Source of the DNA: Ovoidimarina sediminis
Lineage (GTDB): Bacteria; Pseudomonadota; Alphaproteobacteria; Rhodobacterales; Rhodobacteraceae
Assembly: GCF_032586175.1 (NCBI RefSeq)
Contig: NZ_JAWHTE010000004.1
Coordinates: 124,001 to 188,000 of the forward strand
Length of the DNA: 64,000 bases
Direction of reading: 5' to 3'
This document shows, piece by piece, positions 42,824 through 50,731 of this stretch. Made by a program: the position numbers and the translations under genes. Positions within the stretch are counted from its first letter, which is position 1. Every line of letters begins with the position of its first letter. Below the pieces are notes generated by a model, which saw nothing but the letters and a program-made list of their open reading frames with translations, ran no database searches and was not told the origin of the DNA.

Positions 42824-44319
42824 GCGATATCGCGATCGGCGTCTGGTCCTTCCCGGTCCTCCTTCTCCTGATATTCCTGCGCGTGCCCATCGGTCTCGCG
42901 ATGTTCCTCGTGGGCCTCGTCGGGCTCAACATGGTCACCGACGGCTGGACGGTGGCGCTCGCCCGGCTGAAGCACGAGACCTACACGACCTTTTCCAGCT
43001 ACTCGCTCTCCATCGTGCCGATGTTCCTGCTCATGGGCCATTTCGCGACGCTGGGGGGCATGTCCCAGGCGCTCTTCAGGGCCGCCGAAGGCTGGCTCGG
43101 GCATAGAAAGGGCGGCGTCGCCATGGCTGCCATCGGCGCCTGCGGCGGCTTCGGCGCGATCTGCGGCTCGTCCCTCGCCACCGCCGCCACCATGTCCCGT
43201 GTCGCCCTGCCGGAACTTCGCCGCTATGGCTATGCGGGCGGGTTTTCCACCGCGACCCTCGCCGCGGGCGGCACGCTCGGCATCCTGATCCCCCCCTCGG
43301 TCGTGCTCGTGATCTACGCGATCCTCACCGAACAGAACATCGCCAAGCTCTTCATCGCCGCCATGATCCCCGGGATCATGGCCGCCGTGGGCTACGTCAT
43401 CGCGGTCTCGATCTATGTCCGCCTCTACCCCGACCGCGCCGGGGTGAAGGAACGCATGCCCTATGGCGAACGGTTCCGCGCGCTTGTCGCGGTCTGGCCT
43501 GTGCTTCTGGTCTTCACCCTGGTCGTCGTCGGCATCTACCAGGGCTGGTTCACCCCCACCGAAGGCGCCGCCGTGGGCGCGCTCGGCACCGGGATCATCG
43601 CGTTGGCGAATGGCGGGCTGACCTGGGCGACGCTGAAGGAAAGCTTCACCGTCACCGCCCGCTCGACGGCCATGATCTTCTTCATCGTCCTTGGTGCCGC
43701 CTTCTACAACGGCTTCCTCGCCCTTACCCAGGTGCCGCAGGAGCTCTCGAATTTCGTCGTGGCCCAGGGCTTTTCCCCCTGGATGATCCTCGCGCTGATC
43801 CTCGTCTTCTACCTCCTGATGGGCTGCGTGATGGACAGCCTGTCGATGATCCTCTTGACGATCCCGATCTTCTTCCCCGTGATCTCCGTCCTCGATTTCG
43901 GCTTCCTCGATCTCGCCGCCATGCAGGCCGAGGCCGCGCGCGAGGTGCTGGCCGCAGGCCTCCCCGACGGCGTGACACAGGAGATGCTGGGCTCGATCGA
44001 AACGGCCATCGCGAGCGGTGCCGAATTCACCCGAGAACAGCTCCGCGCCCTCGGCCTGCGCGTGACCGAGGCCCGCGTCGCCCGCGCCGAGGCCGAGCTG
44101 GTGGCGATCTGGTTCGGCATCCTCGTCCTGATCGTGGTCGAGGTCGGGCTCATCACGCCCCCCGTCGGCATGAACCTCTTCATCATCAACGCGATGGACC
44201 GGAAGACGCCGATGATCGAAACCTACAAGGCGGTGATGTTCTTCGTCGGCTCCGATCTGGTTCGGGTCGTGATCCTCGTTCTCTTCCCTGCGATCACGCT
44301 CTTTCTGGTGACCGGGTAG
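42820..44319 (+). CDS. TRAP transporter large permease (DctM family)
   Basis: This 499-residue integral membrane protein with about twelve helices is the ion-coupled transport subunit. Typical segments are FLRVPIGLAMFLVGLVGL, SIVPMFLLMGHFA, GGFGAICGSSLATAATMSRVALPEL (read in parts), GILIPPSVVLVIYA, and a late TPPVGMNLFIINA. An unusual inserted polar stretch of about 70 residues (MQAEAAREVLAAGLPDGVTQ onwards) separates two helices in the second half. Start TTG 42820 was chosen because MSDIAIGVWSFPVLLL begins there, overlapping the DctQ stop. The stop codon is the first part of repeat copy d. Confidence 0.92.
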   Translation: MSDIAIGVWSFPVLLLLIFLRVPIGLAMFLVGLVGLNMVTDGWTVALARLKHETYTTFSSYSLSIVPMFLLMGHFATLGGMSQALFRAAEGWLGHRKGGVAMAAIGACGGFGAICGSSLATAATMSRVALPELRRYGYAGGFSTATLAAGGTLGILIPPSVVLVIYAILTEQNIAKLFIAAMIPGIMAAVGYVIAVSIYVRLYPDRAGVKERMPYGERFRALVAVWPVLLVFTLVVVGIYQGWFTPTEGAAVGALGTGIIALANGGLTWATLKESFTVTARSTAMIFFIVLGAAFYNGFLALTQVPQELSNFVVAQGFSPWMILALILVFYLLMGCVMDSLSMILLTIPIFFPVISVLDFGFLDLAAMQAEAAREVLAAGLPDGVTQEMLGSIETAIASGAEFTREQLRALGLRVTEARVARAEAELVAIWFGILVLIVVEVGLITPPVGMNLFIINAMDRKTPMIETYKAVMFFVGSDLVRVVILVLFPAITLFLVTG

Positions 44320-44380
44320 GGGGCGCTGCCCCCGCCTCGCGTGCCGCGAGGCCCCCCGGAGTATTTTCGCCAAAATGAAG
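44317..44380 (+). repeat. REP-like dispersed repeat with compensatory hairpin (copy d)
   Basis: This copy begins at the TAG stop of the dctM gene. It has hairpin 1 GGGGGC/GCCCCC, hairpin 2 with arms GCCTCGCG and CGCGAGGC around TGC, and the core CCCCGGAGTATTTTCGCC plus AAAATGAAG. Compared with copies b and e, both arms of hairpin 2 changed together so that pairing is kept. Confidence 0.85.
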
Positions 44381-44418
44381 GGGCGGCTTGTTCGAATCGG
44401 GAAAATTCGATATAAATT

Positions 44419-44429
44419 ATAATGATTAT
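44419..44429. promoter_or_regulatory. AT-rich palindrome upstream of side-chain operon (operator candidate)
   Basis: An 11-bp perfect odd palindrome ATAAT-G-ATTAT lies in a sharply AT-rich stretch (44401-44429) just before the GGGAG ribosome binding site of the 44443 gene. A CGAAT...ATTCG inverted pair lies slightly upstream. The operon encodes a MarR regulator, and the CouR-type MarR proteins of hydroxycinnamate operons bind such promoter-proximal palindromes, so self-control here is plausible. Confidence 0.4.
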
Positions 44430-44442
44430 GGGAGACACCTGA

Positions 44443-45207
44443 ATGCAGATCGACGGCACGGTGGCGCTGGTAACCGGCGCGGCGCAGGGGCTGGGCGGGG
44501 CAGCCGCGCGGGCGCTGGGGGACCGGGGGGCGCGCGTGGCGCTTCTCGATCTGCCCTCGGACCGGCTCGATGCCCATGCGGAGGACATGGGCGGGCTTGC
44601 CTGCCCGGCGGATGTGACCGACGAGGCCGCCGTCGCGGCCGCGGTGGCCCGCGCCGCGGATCACTTCGGCGCGGGCCCCCGGATCGCCGTCAACTGCGCC
44701 GGGATAGGCCCCGCGGCGCGGATCGTGGGGCGCGAGGGGAAGCTCTCGGTCGATCTCTTCCGCCGGGTGATCGAGGTGAACCTCACCGGCAGCTATATCG
44801 TCATGTCCCACGCCGCCCGCGCCATGCAGGCGCTGGATCCGACGGCGACCGGCGAGCGCGGCGTGATCGTCAACACCGCCTCGGTCGCCTTTGAGGACGG
44901 CCAGCTGGGCCAGGCCGCCTATGCCGCCTCGAAAGGCGCGATCGCCGCCATGGCGCTTCCGGCCGCGCGCGAATTCGCGCGGGCCGGGATCCGCGTCGTC
45001 AACATCGCGCCGGGCCTCTTCCACACCCCGATGATGGAAGGTCTCCCGCCCGAAACCGTCGAGGGCATCGCCGCCAACATCCCGTTCCCGGCGCGGCTGG
45101 GCGATCCGTCGGAATACGCGCTCCTCGCCTGCCAGATCGTCGAGAACCCCTATCTCAACGGCACCACCATCCGGCTTGACGGCGCCGTCAGGATGCCGCC
45201 CCGATGA
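44443..45207 (+). CDS. SDR family 3-hydroxyacyl-CoA dehydrogenase (HSD10-like)
   Basis: This 254-residue short-chain dehydrogenase has the cofactor motif VTGAAQGLGGA (residues 7-17), the NCAG strand motif and the catalytic S...Y-x-x-x-K in NTASVAFEDGQLGQAAYAASKGAI (read in parts). The C-terminal half (IRVVNIAPGLFHTPMMEGLP, then PFPARLGDPSEYALL and NGTTIRLDGAVRM) closely follows type 2 3-hydroxyacyl-CoA dehydrogenase (HSD17B10). An acyl-CoA substrate is therefore much more likely than a free alcohol. It is the first gene of a five-gene operon. The expected step is oxidation of 3-hydroxy-3-aryl-propionyl-CoA to the 3-keto form. Confidence 0.88.
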   Translation: MQIDGTVALVTGAAQGLGGAAARALGDRGARVALLDLPSDRLDAHAEDMGGLACPADVTDEAAVAAAVARAADHFGAGPRIAVNCAGIGPAARIVGREGKLSVDLFRRVIEVNLTGSYIVMSHAARAMQALDPTATGERGVIVNTASVAFEDGQLGQAAYAASKGAIAAMALPAAREFARAGIRVVNIAPGLFHTPMMEGLPPETVEGIAANIPFPARLGDPSEYALLACQIVENPYLNGTTIRLDGAVRMPPR

Positions 45208-45965
45208 GCCTCGTCGCGCTGGCCACCGACGGCCCCGTCACCACGATCACCCTGAACCGCCCCGACAAGCGCAACGCCATGTCGGACGCGCTTCTGGACG
45301 CGATCGGCGCCGTCTTCCGCGCGCCTCCCGAGGGCACCCGCGTGATCGTGATCCACGGGGCGGGCGGGCATTACTGTTCCGGCCTCGATCTCTCCGAACA
45401 GCAGCACCGCAACACCGAAGAGGCCGTCTATCACTCGCGCGGCTGGCACGCCGCGCTCGACCGGATCCAGTTCGGCGGGCTGCCCGTCGTCTCGGCCATG
45501 ACCGGCGCGGTGATCGGCGGCGGGCTCGAGCTTGCCACCGCCACCCATGTGCGCATCGCCGAACCCTCCGTCAGGTTCCAGCTGCCCGAAGGCCGCCGCG
45601 GCATCTTCGTGGGCGGCGGTGCCAGCGTGCGGGTGGGCCGCATCCTCGGCGCCGACCGGATGACCGAGATGATGCTGACGGGCCGCAGCTACGGCGCCGA
45701 AGAGGGGCTGCGCCTCGGCCTTGCCCACGAACTCGTGGGCGACGGCGAGGCGCTCGCCCGCGCGCAGGCGCTTGCCCTTCAGATCGCCGGCAACGCGCCC
45801 TTGTCGAACTACATGATGATCCAGGGCCTCGCCCGGATCGCCGACATGCCCCGCGAGGACGGGTTCTTCACCGAAAGCCTCGCCGCCGCGATCACGATGT
45901 CGAGCCCCGACGCGCTCGAAGGCCTGAAGGCCTTCCTCGAAAAGCGCCCGCCGAGGTTCCGGTGA
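45204..45965 (+). CDS. enoyl-CoA hydratase/isomerase family protein (crotonase)
   Basis: This 253-residue crotonase has the oxyanion-hole segments AGGHYCSGLDL and AMTGAVIGGGLELA. A family-typical acidic residue lies in QLPEGRRGIFVGGG. In context, it would hydrate a cinnamoyl-CoA thioester before the SDR oxidises it. A hydratase/lyase (retro-aldol) activity cannot be excluded from sequence, but the co-encoded dehydrogenase argues against it. It overlaps the SDR gene by 4 bases and the MarR gene by 4 bases (GTGA). Confidence 0.88.
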   Translation: MSLVALATDGPVTTITLNRPDKRNAMSDALLDAIGAVFRAPPEGTRVIVIHGAGGHYCSGLDLSEQQHRNTEEAVYHSRGWHAALDRIQFGGLPVVSAMTGAVIGGGLELATATHVRIAEPSVRFQLPEGRRGIFVGGGASVRVGRILGADRMTEMMLTGRSYGAEEGLRLGLAHELVGDGEALARAQALALQIAGNAPLSNYMMIQGLARIADMPREDGFFTESLAAAITMSSPDALEGLKAFLEKRPPRFR

Positions 45966-46408
45966 GCGTGAGCGACGCCGCGCTCCGCCGCTTCACCGGC
46001 TACGGGATGAAGCGCGCCTTCAACGCGATACAGGCCGATGTGAACCGCACGCTGAAGCCGCACGGGCTTCGCATGGTCACCTTCTCGGCCCTGTCGGTGA
46101 TCGGCGAGAACCCGGGGCTCAGCCAGGCGCAGCTGGCCGATGCGCTGTCGATAGAGCGGCCGAACATCGTCATGCTGATCGACGAGCTTGAGGCGGCGGG
46201 GCTTGTCTTGCGCGAGCGCCACGCGGCGGACCGGCGCGCCTACGCGCTGGCACTGACGGGCGAGGGCAGGCGCCGCCTCGCCCGGGCCGACCGCGCCGTC
46301 CGCGCCCATGACGCACGGATGACGGCCGGGCTCAGCACAGAGGACAGGGCGCGGCTGATGGAGATGCTCGGATCGGTCGAACGGGCAGGGGAGGAGGCCA
46401 CGGGATGA
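45962..46408 (+). CDS. MarR family transcriptional regulator (CouR-like position)
   Basis: This 148-residue MarR regulator has the winged helix FSALSVIGENPGLSQAQLADALSIERPNIVMLIDELEAAGLVLRERHAADRRAYALALTGEG (read in parts). The GTG start at 45962 is in the crotonase stop, and its own stop overlaps the CoA-ligase gene. The regulator is therefore encoded inside the operon it probably controls. MarR proteins in p-coumarate/ferulate operons (CouR, FerR) respond to the aryl-CoA ester made by the co-encoded ligase, which would fit here. Confidence 0.88.
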   Translation: MSVSDAALRRFTGYGMKRAFNAIQADVNRTLKPHGLRMVTFSALSVIGENPGLSQAQLADALSIERPNIVMLIDELEAAGLVLRERHAADRRAYALALTGEGRRRLARADRAVRAHDARMTAGLSTEDRARLMEMLGSVERAGEEATG

Positions 46409-48198
46409 CTTTGCTGAAGCCGCACAGGGTGATCCGCGAGGATCGGGCCGACGGCACGATCCTTCTTCGCTCGGGATACGGGATGTCGCCGCCTGCGGCG
46501 CGCACCACCGACTGGCTCGATCGCTGGGCGGCCGAGACGCCCGACGCGCTGTTCCTCGCTGAACGCGCGGGCGAGGGATGGCGCGAAACGCCCTATGGCG
46601 AGGCGCGCGAAACGGTGGATGCGCTCGCCGGCGGGCTTCTCGCCCACGGGATCGCGCCCGGCGTGCCGCTGATGATCCTATCGGGCAACGGCATCGACCA
46701 CGCGCTTCTGATGCTCGCCTGCCAGCGGATCGGCGTGCCCTCGGTGCCATTGGCCGAACAGTACAGCCTCATCCCGGGCGCCGAGGTGTATATCACCGAC
46801 ATCGCCCGCCGGGTGCGCCCCGCGATGGTCTATGCCGCCGATGGCGCGGCGTTTCAGCGCGCGCTCGGGCTCGAGGTGTTCGCGGGCCTGCCGAAGCTCG
46901 TCAGCCGCAACGCCGGCGCGGCGCAGATCCGTCTCGACGTGCTGGCCCGCGAAGGCGGCGATATCCGCGAGGCCGCCGCCGCGGTCGGCCCCGACACGGT
47001 GGTGAAGATCCTGATGACCTCGGGCTCCACCTCCTCGCCCAAGGGGGTCGAGACGACGCACGCGATGATGTGCGCCAACCAGGCCCAGATCGCCGATGCC
47101 TTCCCCTTCCTCGGCACCCGCCCGCCCAGGCTTCTCGACTGGCTGCCGTGGAACCATGTCTTCGGCTCGTCGCACAACTTCAACCTCGTCCTCGCCCATG
47201 GCGGCTCGATGCATATCGATGCGGGCAAACCGGTGCCGCAGCTCGTGGGCGAAACCATCCGCAACGCGCGCGAGATCGCCCCCACCATCGCCTTCAACGT
47301 GCCCGTGGGCTTTGCGATGCTCCGGGATGCGATGCGCGACGACCCGGCGCTCAGGGAACGCTACTTCACCGATCTCGACATGCTGTTTTACGCAGGCGCC
47401 TCGCTGCCGCAGGATATCTGGGCCGATCTCGAGGCGATGGCGCTCGAGGTCCGGGGCGACATCCCCCTCTTCACCTCCTCCTGGGGGCTCACCGAAACCG
47501 CGCCCGCCTGCCTCGTCCAGCACGAGGGCACGGCCAATGTCGCGGGCATCGTGGGCGTGCCCATGACGGGCGTGACGGTGAAGGCGGTGCCGGATGGCGA
47601 CGGGCGCTACGAGATCCGGGTCAAGGGGCCGAACGTCTTCAAGCGCTACCTGAACGATCCCGTGCGCACGGCCGAGGCCTTCGACGAGGAAGGTTTCTTC
47701 CTGTCGGGCGACGCCATGCGCTTCGTCGACGCGGCCGACATGGGCCGGGGCCTTCGCTTCGACGGGCGGCTGACCGAGGATTTCAAGCTCATGACGGGCA
47801 CCTGGGTCCGCGCCGCGACGCTCAGGCTCGAAATCCTGGGCGCGCTGAAGGGCCTCGTGCAGGATATCGCCCTCACCGGCGAGGGGCGGGACGAGGTGGG
47901 GCTTCTGGCCTTCCCCGCCGCGGGGCTGGCGCATGAGCCCGACGACGGCGCGGCACGCCTCGCCCCGGACGCCGCCGACGAAATCCGCACCCGCCTTGCG
48001 CCCTGGTCCACCGGCGGCAGCGCCACCCGCATCGCTCGCGTGATGATCCTCGCCGATCCGCCCTCGATGGCGGAGGGAGAGGTCACGGCAAAGGGCAACC
48101 TCAACTTCCGCCGCCTTCTCACGCGCCGCGCCGGGCTGGTGGAGCGGCTTTACAGCGACGCCCCTTGCGTCATCCGTATCGGGACAGACACCCCATGA
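46405..48198 (+). CDS. feruloyl-CoA synthase-like aryl-CoA ligase
   Basis: This 597-residue ANL-superfamily enzyme has the P-loop ILMTSGSTSSPKGVETTH (about residues 201-218), the motif SWGLTETAP, and LLDWLPWNHVFGSSHNF, which together mark the feruloyl-CoA synthase branch. The C-terminal hinge GRLTEDFKLMTGTWV is also present. The final catalytic lysine is probably the K of TAKGNLNFRR. It would activate a hydroxycinnamate or cinnamate to the CoA ester using ATP. It overlaps both neighbours by 4 bases. Confidence 0.88.
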   Translation: MTLLKPHRVIREDRADGTILLRSGYGMSPPAARTTDWLDRWAAETPDALFLAERAGEGWRETPYGEARETVDALAGGLLAHGIAPGVPLMILSGNGIDHALLMLACQRIGVPSVPLAEQYSLIPGAEVYITDIARRVRPAMVYAADGAAFQRALGLEVFAGLPKLVSRNAGAAQIRLDVLAREGGDIREAAAAVGPDTVVKILMTSGSTSSPKGVETTHAMMCANQAQIADAFPFLGTRPPRLLDWLPWNHVFGSSHNFNLVLAHGGSMHIDAGKPVPQLVGETIRNAREIAPTIAFNVPVGFAMLRDAMRDDPALRERYFTDLDMLFYAGASLPQDIWADLEAMALEVRGDIPLFTSSWGLTETAPACLVQHEGTANVAGIVGVPMTGVTVKAVPDGDGRYEIRVKGPNVFKRYLNDPVRTAEAFDEEGFFLSGDAMRFVDAADMGRGLRFDGRLTEDFKLMTGTWVRAATLRLEILGALKGLVQDIALTGEGRDEVGLLAFPAAGLAHEPDDGAARLAPDAADEIRTRLAPWSTGGSATRIARVMILADPPSMAEGEVTAKGNLNFRRLLTRRAGLVERLYSDAPCVIRIGTDTP

Positions 48199-49067
48199 TC
48201 GATATCGACAAGATCCGCGCGATCGACATCCACACCCATGCCGAGGAACCCTGCGGCTGCCATGCCGACGACGGCTATGACGATCTGCAGGCGACCATGG
48301 CGGCATATTTCCGCGCGCCCTGGAAACACCCGCCCACGATCCCCGAAACCGCCGCCCATTTCCGCGCCCAGAACATCGCCGCGGTGATCTTCCCGGTCGA
48401 TGCCGAACGCGAAACTGGCTACCGCCGCTACAGCAACGACGAGGTGGCCGAACAGGTGGCCGAACATGCCGACGTGCTGATCCAGTTCGCCTCGATCGAC
48501 CCCTGGAAAGGCAAGACGGGGCTGCGCGAGGCCCGCCGCCTGATCCGCGACTACAAGGTGAAGGGCTTCAAGTTCCACCCCACCATGCAGGGCTTCTTCC
48601 CCAACGACCGCATGGCCTACCCGCTTTACGAGGTGCTGGAGGAAGAGGGCTGCATCGCGCTCTTCCACACCGGCCAGACCGGCGTGGGCTCGGGCATGCC
48701 GGGGGGCAACGGGATGCGGCTCAAATACTCGAACCCGATCTATATGGATGACGTGGCCGTCGATTTCCCGGGCCTCAGGATCATCCTCGCCCACCCGTCC
48801 TTCCCCTGGCAGGAAGAGGCGCTCGCGGTCGCCCAGCACAAGCCCAACGTCTATATCGACCTCTCGGGCTGGTCGCCGAAATACTTCCCCGAAATCCTAG
48901 TGAAATACTGCAATTCCATCCTGAAGAAGAAGGTGCTCTTCGGCTCCGACTGGCCGATGATCACCCCCGAACGCTGGCTTTCGGATTTCGAAGGGATCGC
49001 GATCCGCGACGAGATCCGGCCCGATATCCTGAAGAACAACGCCGCCCGGCTCCTGGGGCTGATCTAG
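48195..49067 (+). CDS. amidohydrolase family protein (candidate 3-ketoacyl-CoA hydrolase)
   Basis: This 290-residue amidohydrolase-2 type metal enzyme has the first metal motif ID11-I-H13-T-H15, further histidines in KGFKFHPTMQGF and ILAHPSFPW, and the aspartate in FGSDWPM. Family members include ACMSD and gamma-resorcylate decarboxylase. In Rhodococcus and Corynebacterium hydroxycinnamate operons, an enzyme of this type is linked to hydrolytic removal of acetyl-CoA from the 3-keto thioester. The same role is inferred here. The ATG at 48195 overlaps the ligase stop; earlier in-frame codons lie inside the ligase. Its TAG stop runs into repeat copy e. Confidence 0.82.
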   Translation: MIDIDKIRAIDIHTHAEEPCGCHADDGYDDLQATMAAYFRAPWKHPPTIPETAAHFRAQNIAAVIFPVDAERETGYRRYSNDEVAEQVAEHADVLIQFASIDPWKGKTGLREARRLIRDYKVKGFKFHPTMQGFFPNDRMAYPLYEVLEEEGCIALFHTGQTGVGSGMPGGNGMRLKYSNPIYMDDVAVDFPGLRIILAHPSFPWQEEALAVAQHKPNVYIDLSGWSPKYFPEILVKYCNSILKKKVLFGSDWPMITPERWLSDFEGIAIRDEIRPDILKNNAARLLGLI

Positions 49068-49130
49068 AGGGGGCGCTGCCCCCGCCGCCCGTGCCGGGCG
49101 GCCCCCCGGAGTATTTCGGCCAAAATGAAG
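49067..49130 (+). repeat. REP-like dispersed repeat, full copy (copy e)
   Basis: The 64-base element begins on the last base of the amidohydrolase stop codon. It has hairpin 1 GGGGGC/GCCCCC, hairpin 2 with arms GCCGCCCG and CGGGCGGC around TGC, and then CCCCGGAGTATTT and GCCAAAATGAAG. It matches copy b at 22841-22904 at 63 of 64 positions. Confidence 0.88.
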
Positions 49131-49151
49131 ATTGAGTTCTGAAAGACCGAT

Positions 49152-49165
49152 GGCACTATAGCGCA
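49152..49165. promoter_or_regulatory. BoxR operator candidate upstream of benzoate-CoA ligase
   Basis: GGCA-CTATAG-CGCA has the same half-site spacing (N6) and a nearly identical spacer to the two TGCA-N6-TGCA sites before boxC. A TTGAGT hexamer at 49132-49137 is 16 bases from CACTAT (49154-49159), so the site would cover a -10 element. BzdR/BoxR proteins are known to bind TGCA half-sites, and boxR lies at the end of this cluster. Confidence 0.6.
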
Positions 49166-49201
49166 TAAAGACAGACCCGGAACCGGGCAGGGAGGATAAC
49201 C

Positions 49202-50731
49202 ATGGGCAACGCCGCCCGCTATTTCGTCGACCGCCATCTTGAAGAGGGGCGCGGCGACAAACCCGCCTTTATCGAGGCGGGCGAAAGCCCCCGGACGCTG
49301 ACCTATGGCGACCTCGCCCATCAGAGCGCCTGCCTCGCGGGGGCACTCGTCCGCGCGGGCTACCGCCAGGAAGACCGCGCGCTCATGCTCTGCCTCGATA
49401 CGCTGGAATTCCCGGTGATTTTCTGGGGCGCGATGCGCGCGGGGATCATCCCCGTCCCCCTCAACAACCTTCTCGCCACCCCGGTCTATGGCGAGATCCT
49501 GGCCGACAGCCGCGCCAGCATCCTCTTCGTCTCCGCCCCCCTCTGGCCGGTGATCGAACCGGTGATCGGGGAAAGCCCGCTCCTGCGCGAAATCGTCGTG
49601 ATCGGCGGCGCGGCGCCCGAAGGCACGGTGGCCCATGCCGATTTCATCGCGGGCGCCCCGGCCGCGCCGCCCGCCGAGGCGTCCGACGACGAGGTCGCCT
49701 TCTGGCTCTATTCCTCGGGCTCCACCGGCCGGCCCAAGGGGGTGAAACACGTCCACGCCGCGCTGAAGGCTACCGCCGACACCTATGGGGCGAAAACGCT
49801 TCAGATCCGCGAGGATGACACCGTCTTCTCCGCCGCCAAGCTTTTCTTCGCCTACGGGCTCGGCAATGCCATGACCTTCCCGATGTCGGTGGGCGCGACC
49901 GCGATCCTCTACCCCGGCCGCCCCACGCCCGAAACGGTCAGCGCCGTGATCGGCACCCAGAAGCCCACGATCTATTGCGGCGTGCCGACGCTTTACGCCG
50001 CCCTCCTCCACCACTGGGAGGCCGCGGCCCCGCCGGAGGCCCCGATCCGCACCTGTATCTCTGCCGGCGAGGCGCTGCCCGAAGAGGTGGGCCGCAAATG
50101 GGCCGCCCTCTGGGGCACCGACATCATGGATGGCGTGGGCTCGACCGAGATGCTGCACATCTTTCTCTCGAACGCGCCGGGCGACGTGGTCTACGGCACC
50201 TCGGGCACCGCGGTGCCGGGTTACGAGCTTCGCCTCGTCGACGAAGACGGGGCAGAGGTCGCGCCCGGCGAGGTGGGCGAACTCCTCGTCCGCGGCGCGT
50301 CTGCCGCCGAAGGCTACTGGAACCAGCGGGGCAAAAGCCGCGCCACCTTCGAAGGCGAATGGACGCGCACCGGCGACAAGTACGAACGCCGCGCCGACGG
50401 CCGCTTCGTCTATTGCGGGCGCACCGATGACATGTTCAAGGTCTCCGGCATCTGGGTCTCGCCCTTCGAGGTAGAACAGGCGCTGGCCTCGCACCCCGCC
50501 GTGCTCGAAAGCGCCGTGGTGGCCCATCGCGACGAGGACGGGCTGGAAAAACCCAAGGCCTTCATCGTGCTGAAAGACCGCGCCTTCGCCGACCGCGCCG
50601 AAACCCTGCGCGAGCATGTGAAGGAGCGGATCGGCAAGTGGAAATACCCCCGCTGGATCGAAATCGTCGACGATCTGCCGAAGACGGCCACCGGCAAGAT
50701 CCAGCGTTTCCGACTGCGCGAGGGCCGGTGA
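49202..50731 (+). CDS. benzoate--CoA ligase family protein
   Basis: This 509-residue acyl-CoA ligase has the P-loop WLYSSGSTGRPKGVKHVH (about residues 168-185), the SAGEALP and GSTEMLHIFLSN motifs typical of benzoate-CoA ligases, and the C-terminal catalytic K499 in KTATGKIQRF. It makes benzoyl-CoA (or a hydroxy/amino-benzoyl-CoA), the substrate of BoxAB. The ribosome binding site is GGGAGGA. It begins an operon with an alpha/beta hydrolase and a DUF309 gene, behind a BoxR-type operator. Benzoate is the best guess because of the box genes. Confidence 0.92.
   Translation: MGNAARYFVDRHLEEGRGDKPAFIEAGESPRTLTYGDLAHQSACLAGALVRAGYRQEDRALMLCLDTLEFPVIFWGAMRAGIIPVPLNNLLATPVYGEILADSRASILFVSAPLWPVIEPVIGESPLLREIVVIGGAAPEGTVAHADFIAGAPAAPPAEASDDEVAFWLYSSGSTGRPKGVKHVHAALKATADTYGAKTLQIREDDTVFSAAKLFFAYGLGNAMTFPMSVGATAILYPGRPTPETVSAVIGTQKPTIYCGVPTLYAALLHHWEAAAPPEAPIRTCISAGEALPEEVGRKWAALWGTDIMDGVGSTEMLHIFLSNAPGDVVYGTSGTAVPGYELRLVDEDGAEVAPGEVGELLVRGASAAEGYWNQRGKSRATFEGEWTRTGDKYERRADGRFVYCGRTDDMFKVSGIWVSPFEVEQALASHPAVLESAVVAHRDEDGLEKPKAFIVLKDRAFADRAETLREHVKERIGKWKYPRWIEIVDDLPKTATGKIQRFRLREGR

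Noticed and set aside
42817..45024. A 735-codon minus-strand open frame opposite the DctM and SDR genes.
   Set aside because: It is rich in His, Asp, Glu, Arg and Gly with no domain pattern, and both genes on the plus strand are clear. It is an antisense shadow.
45176..46408. A 410-codon frame containing the MarR domain only at its end.
   Set aside because: The upstream part is the crotonase gene in another frame. GTG 45962 gives a normal-length MarR protein.
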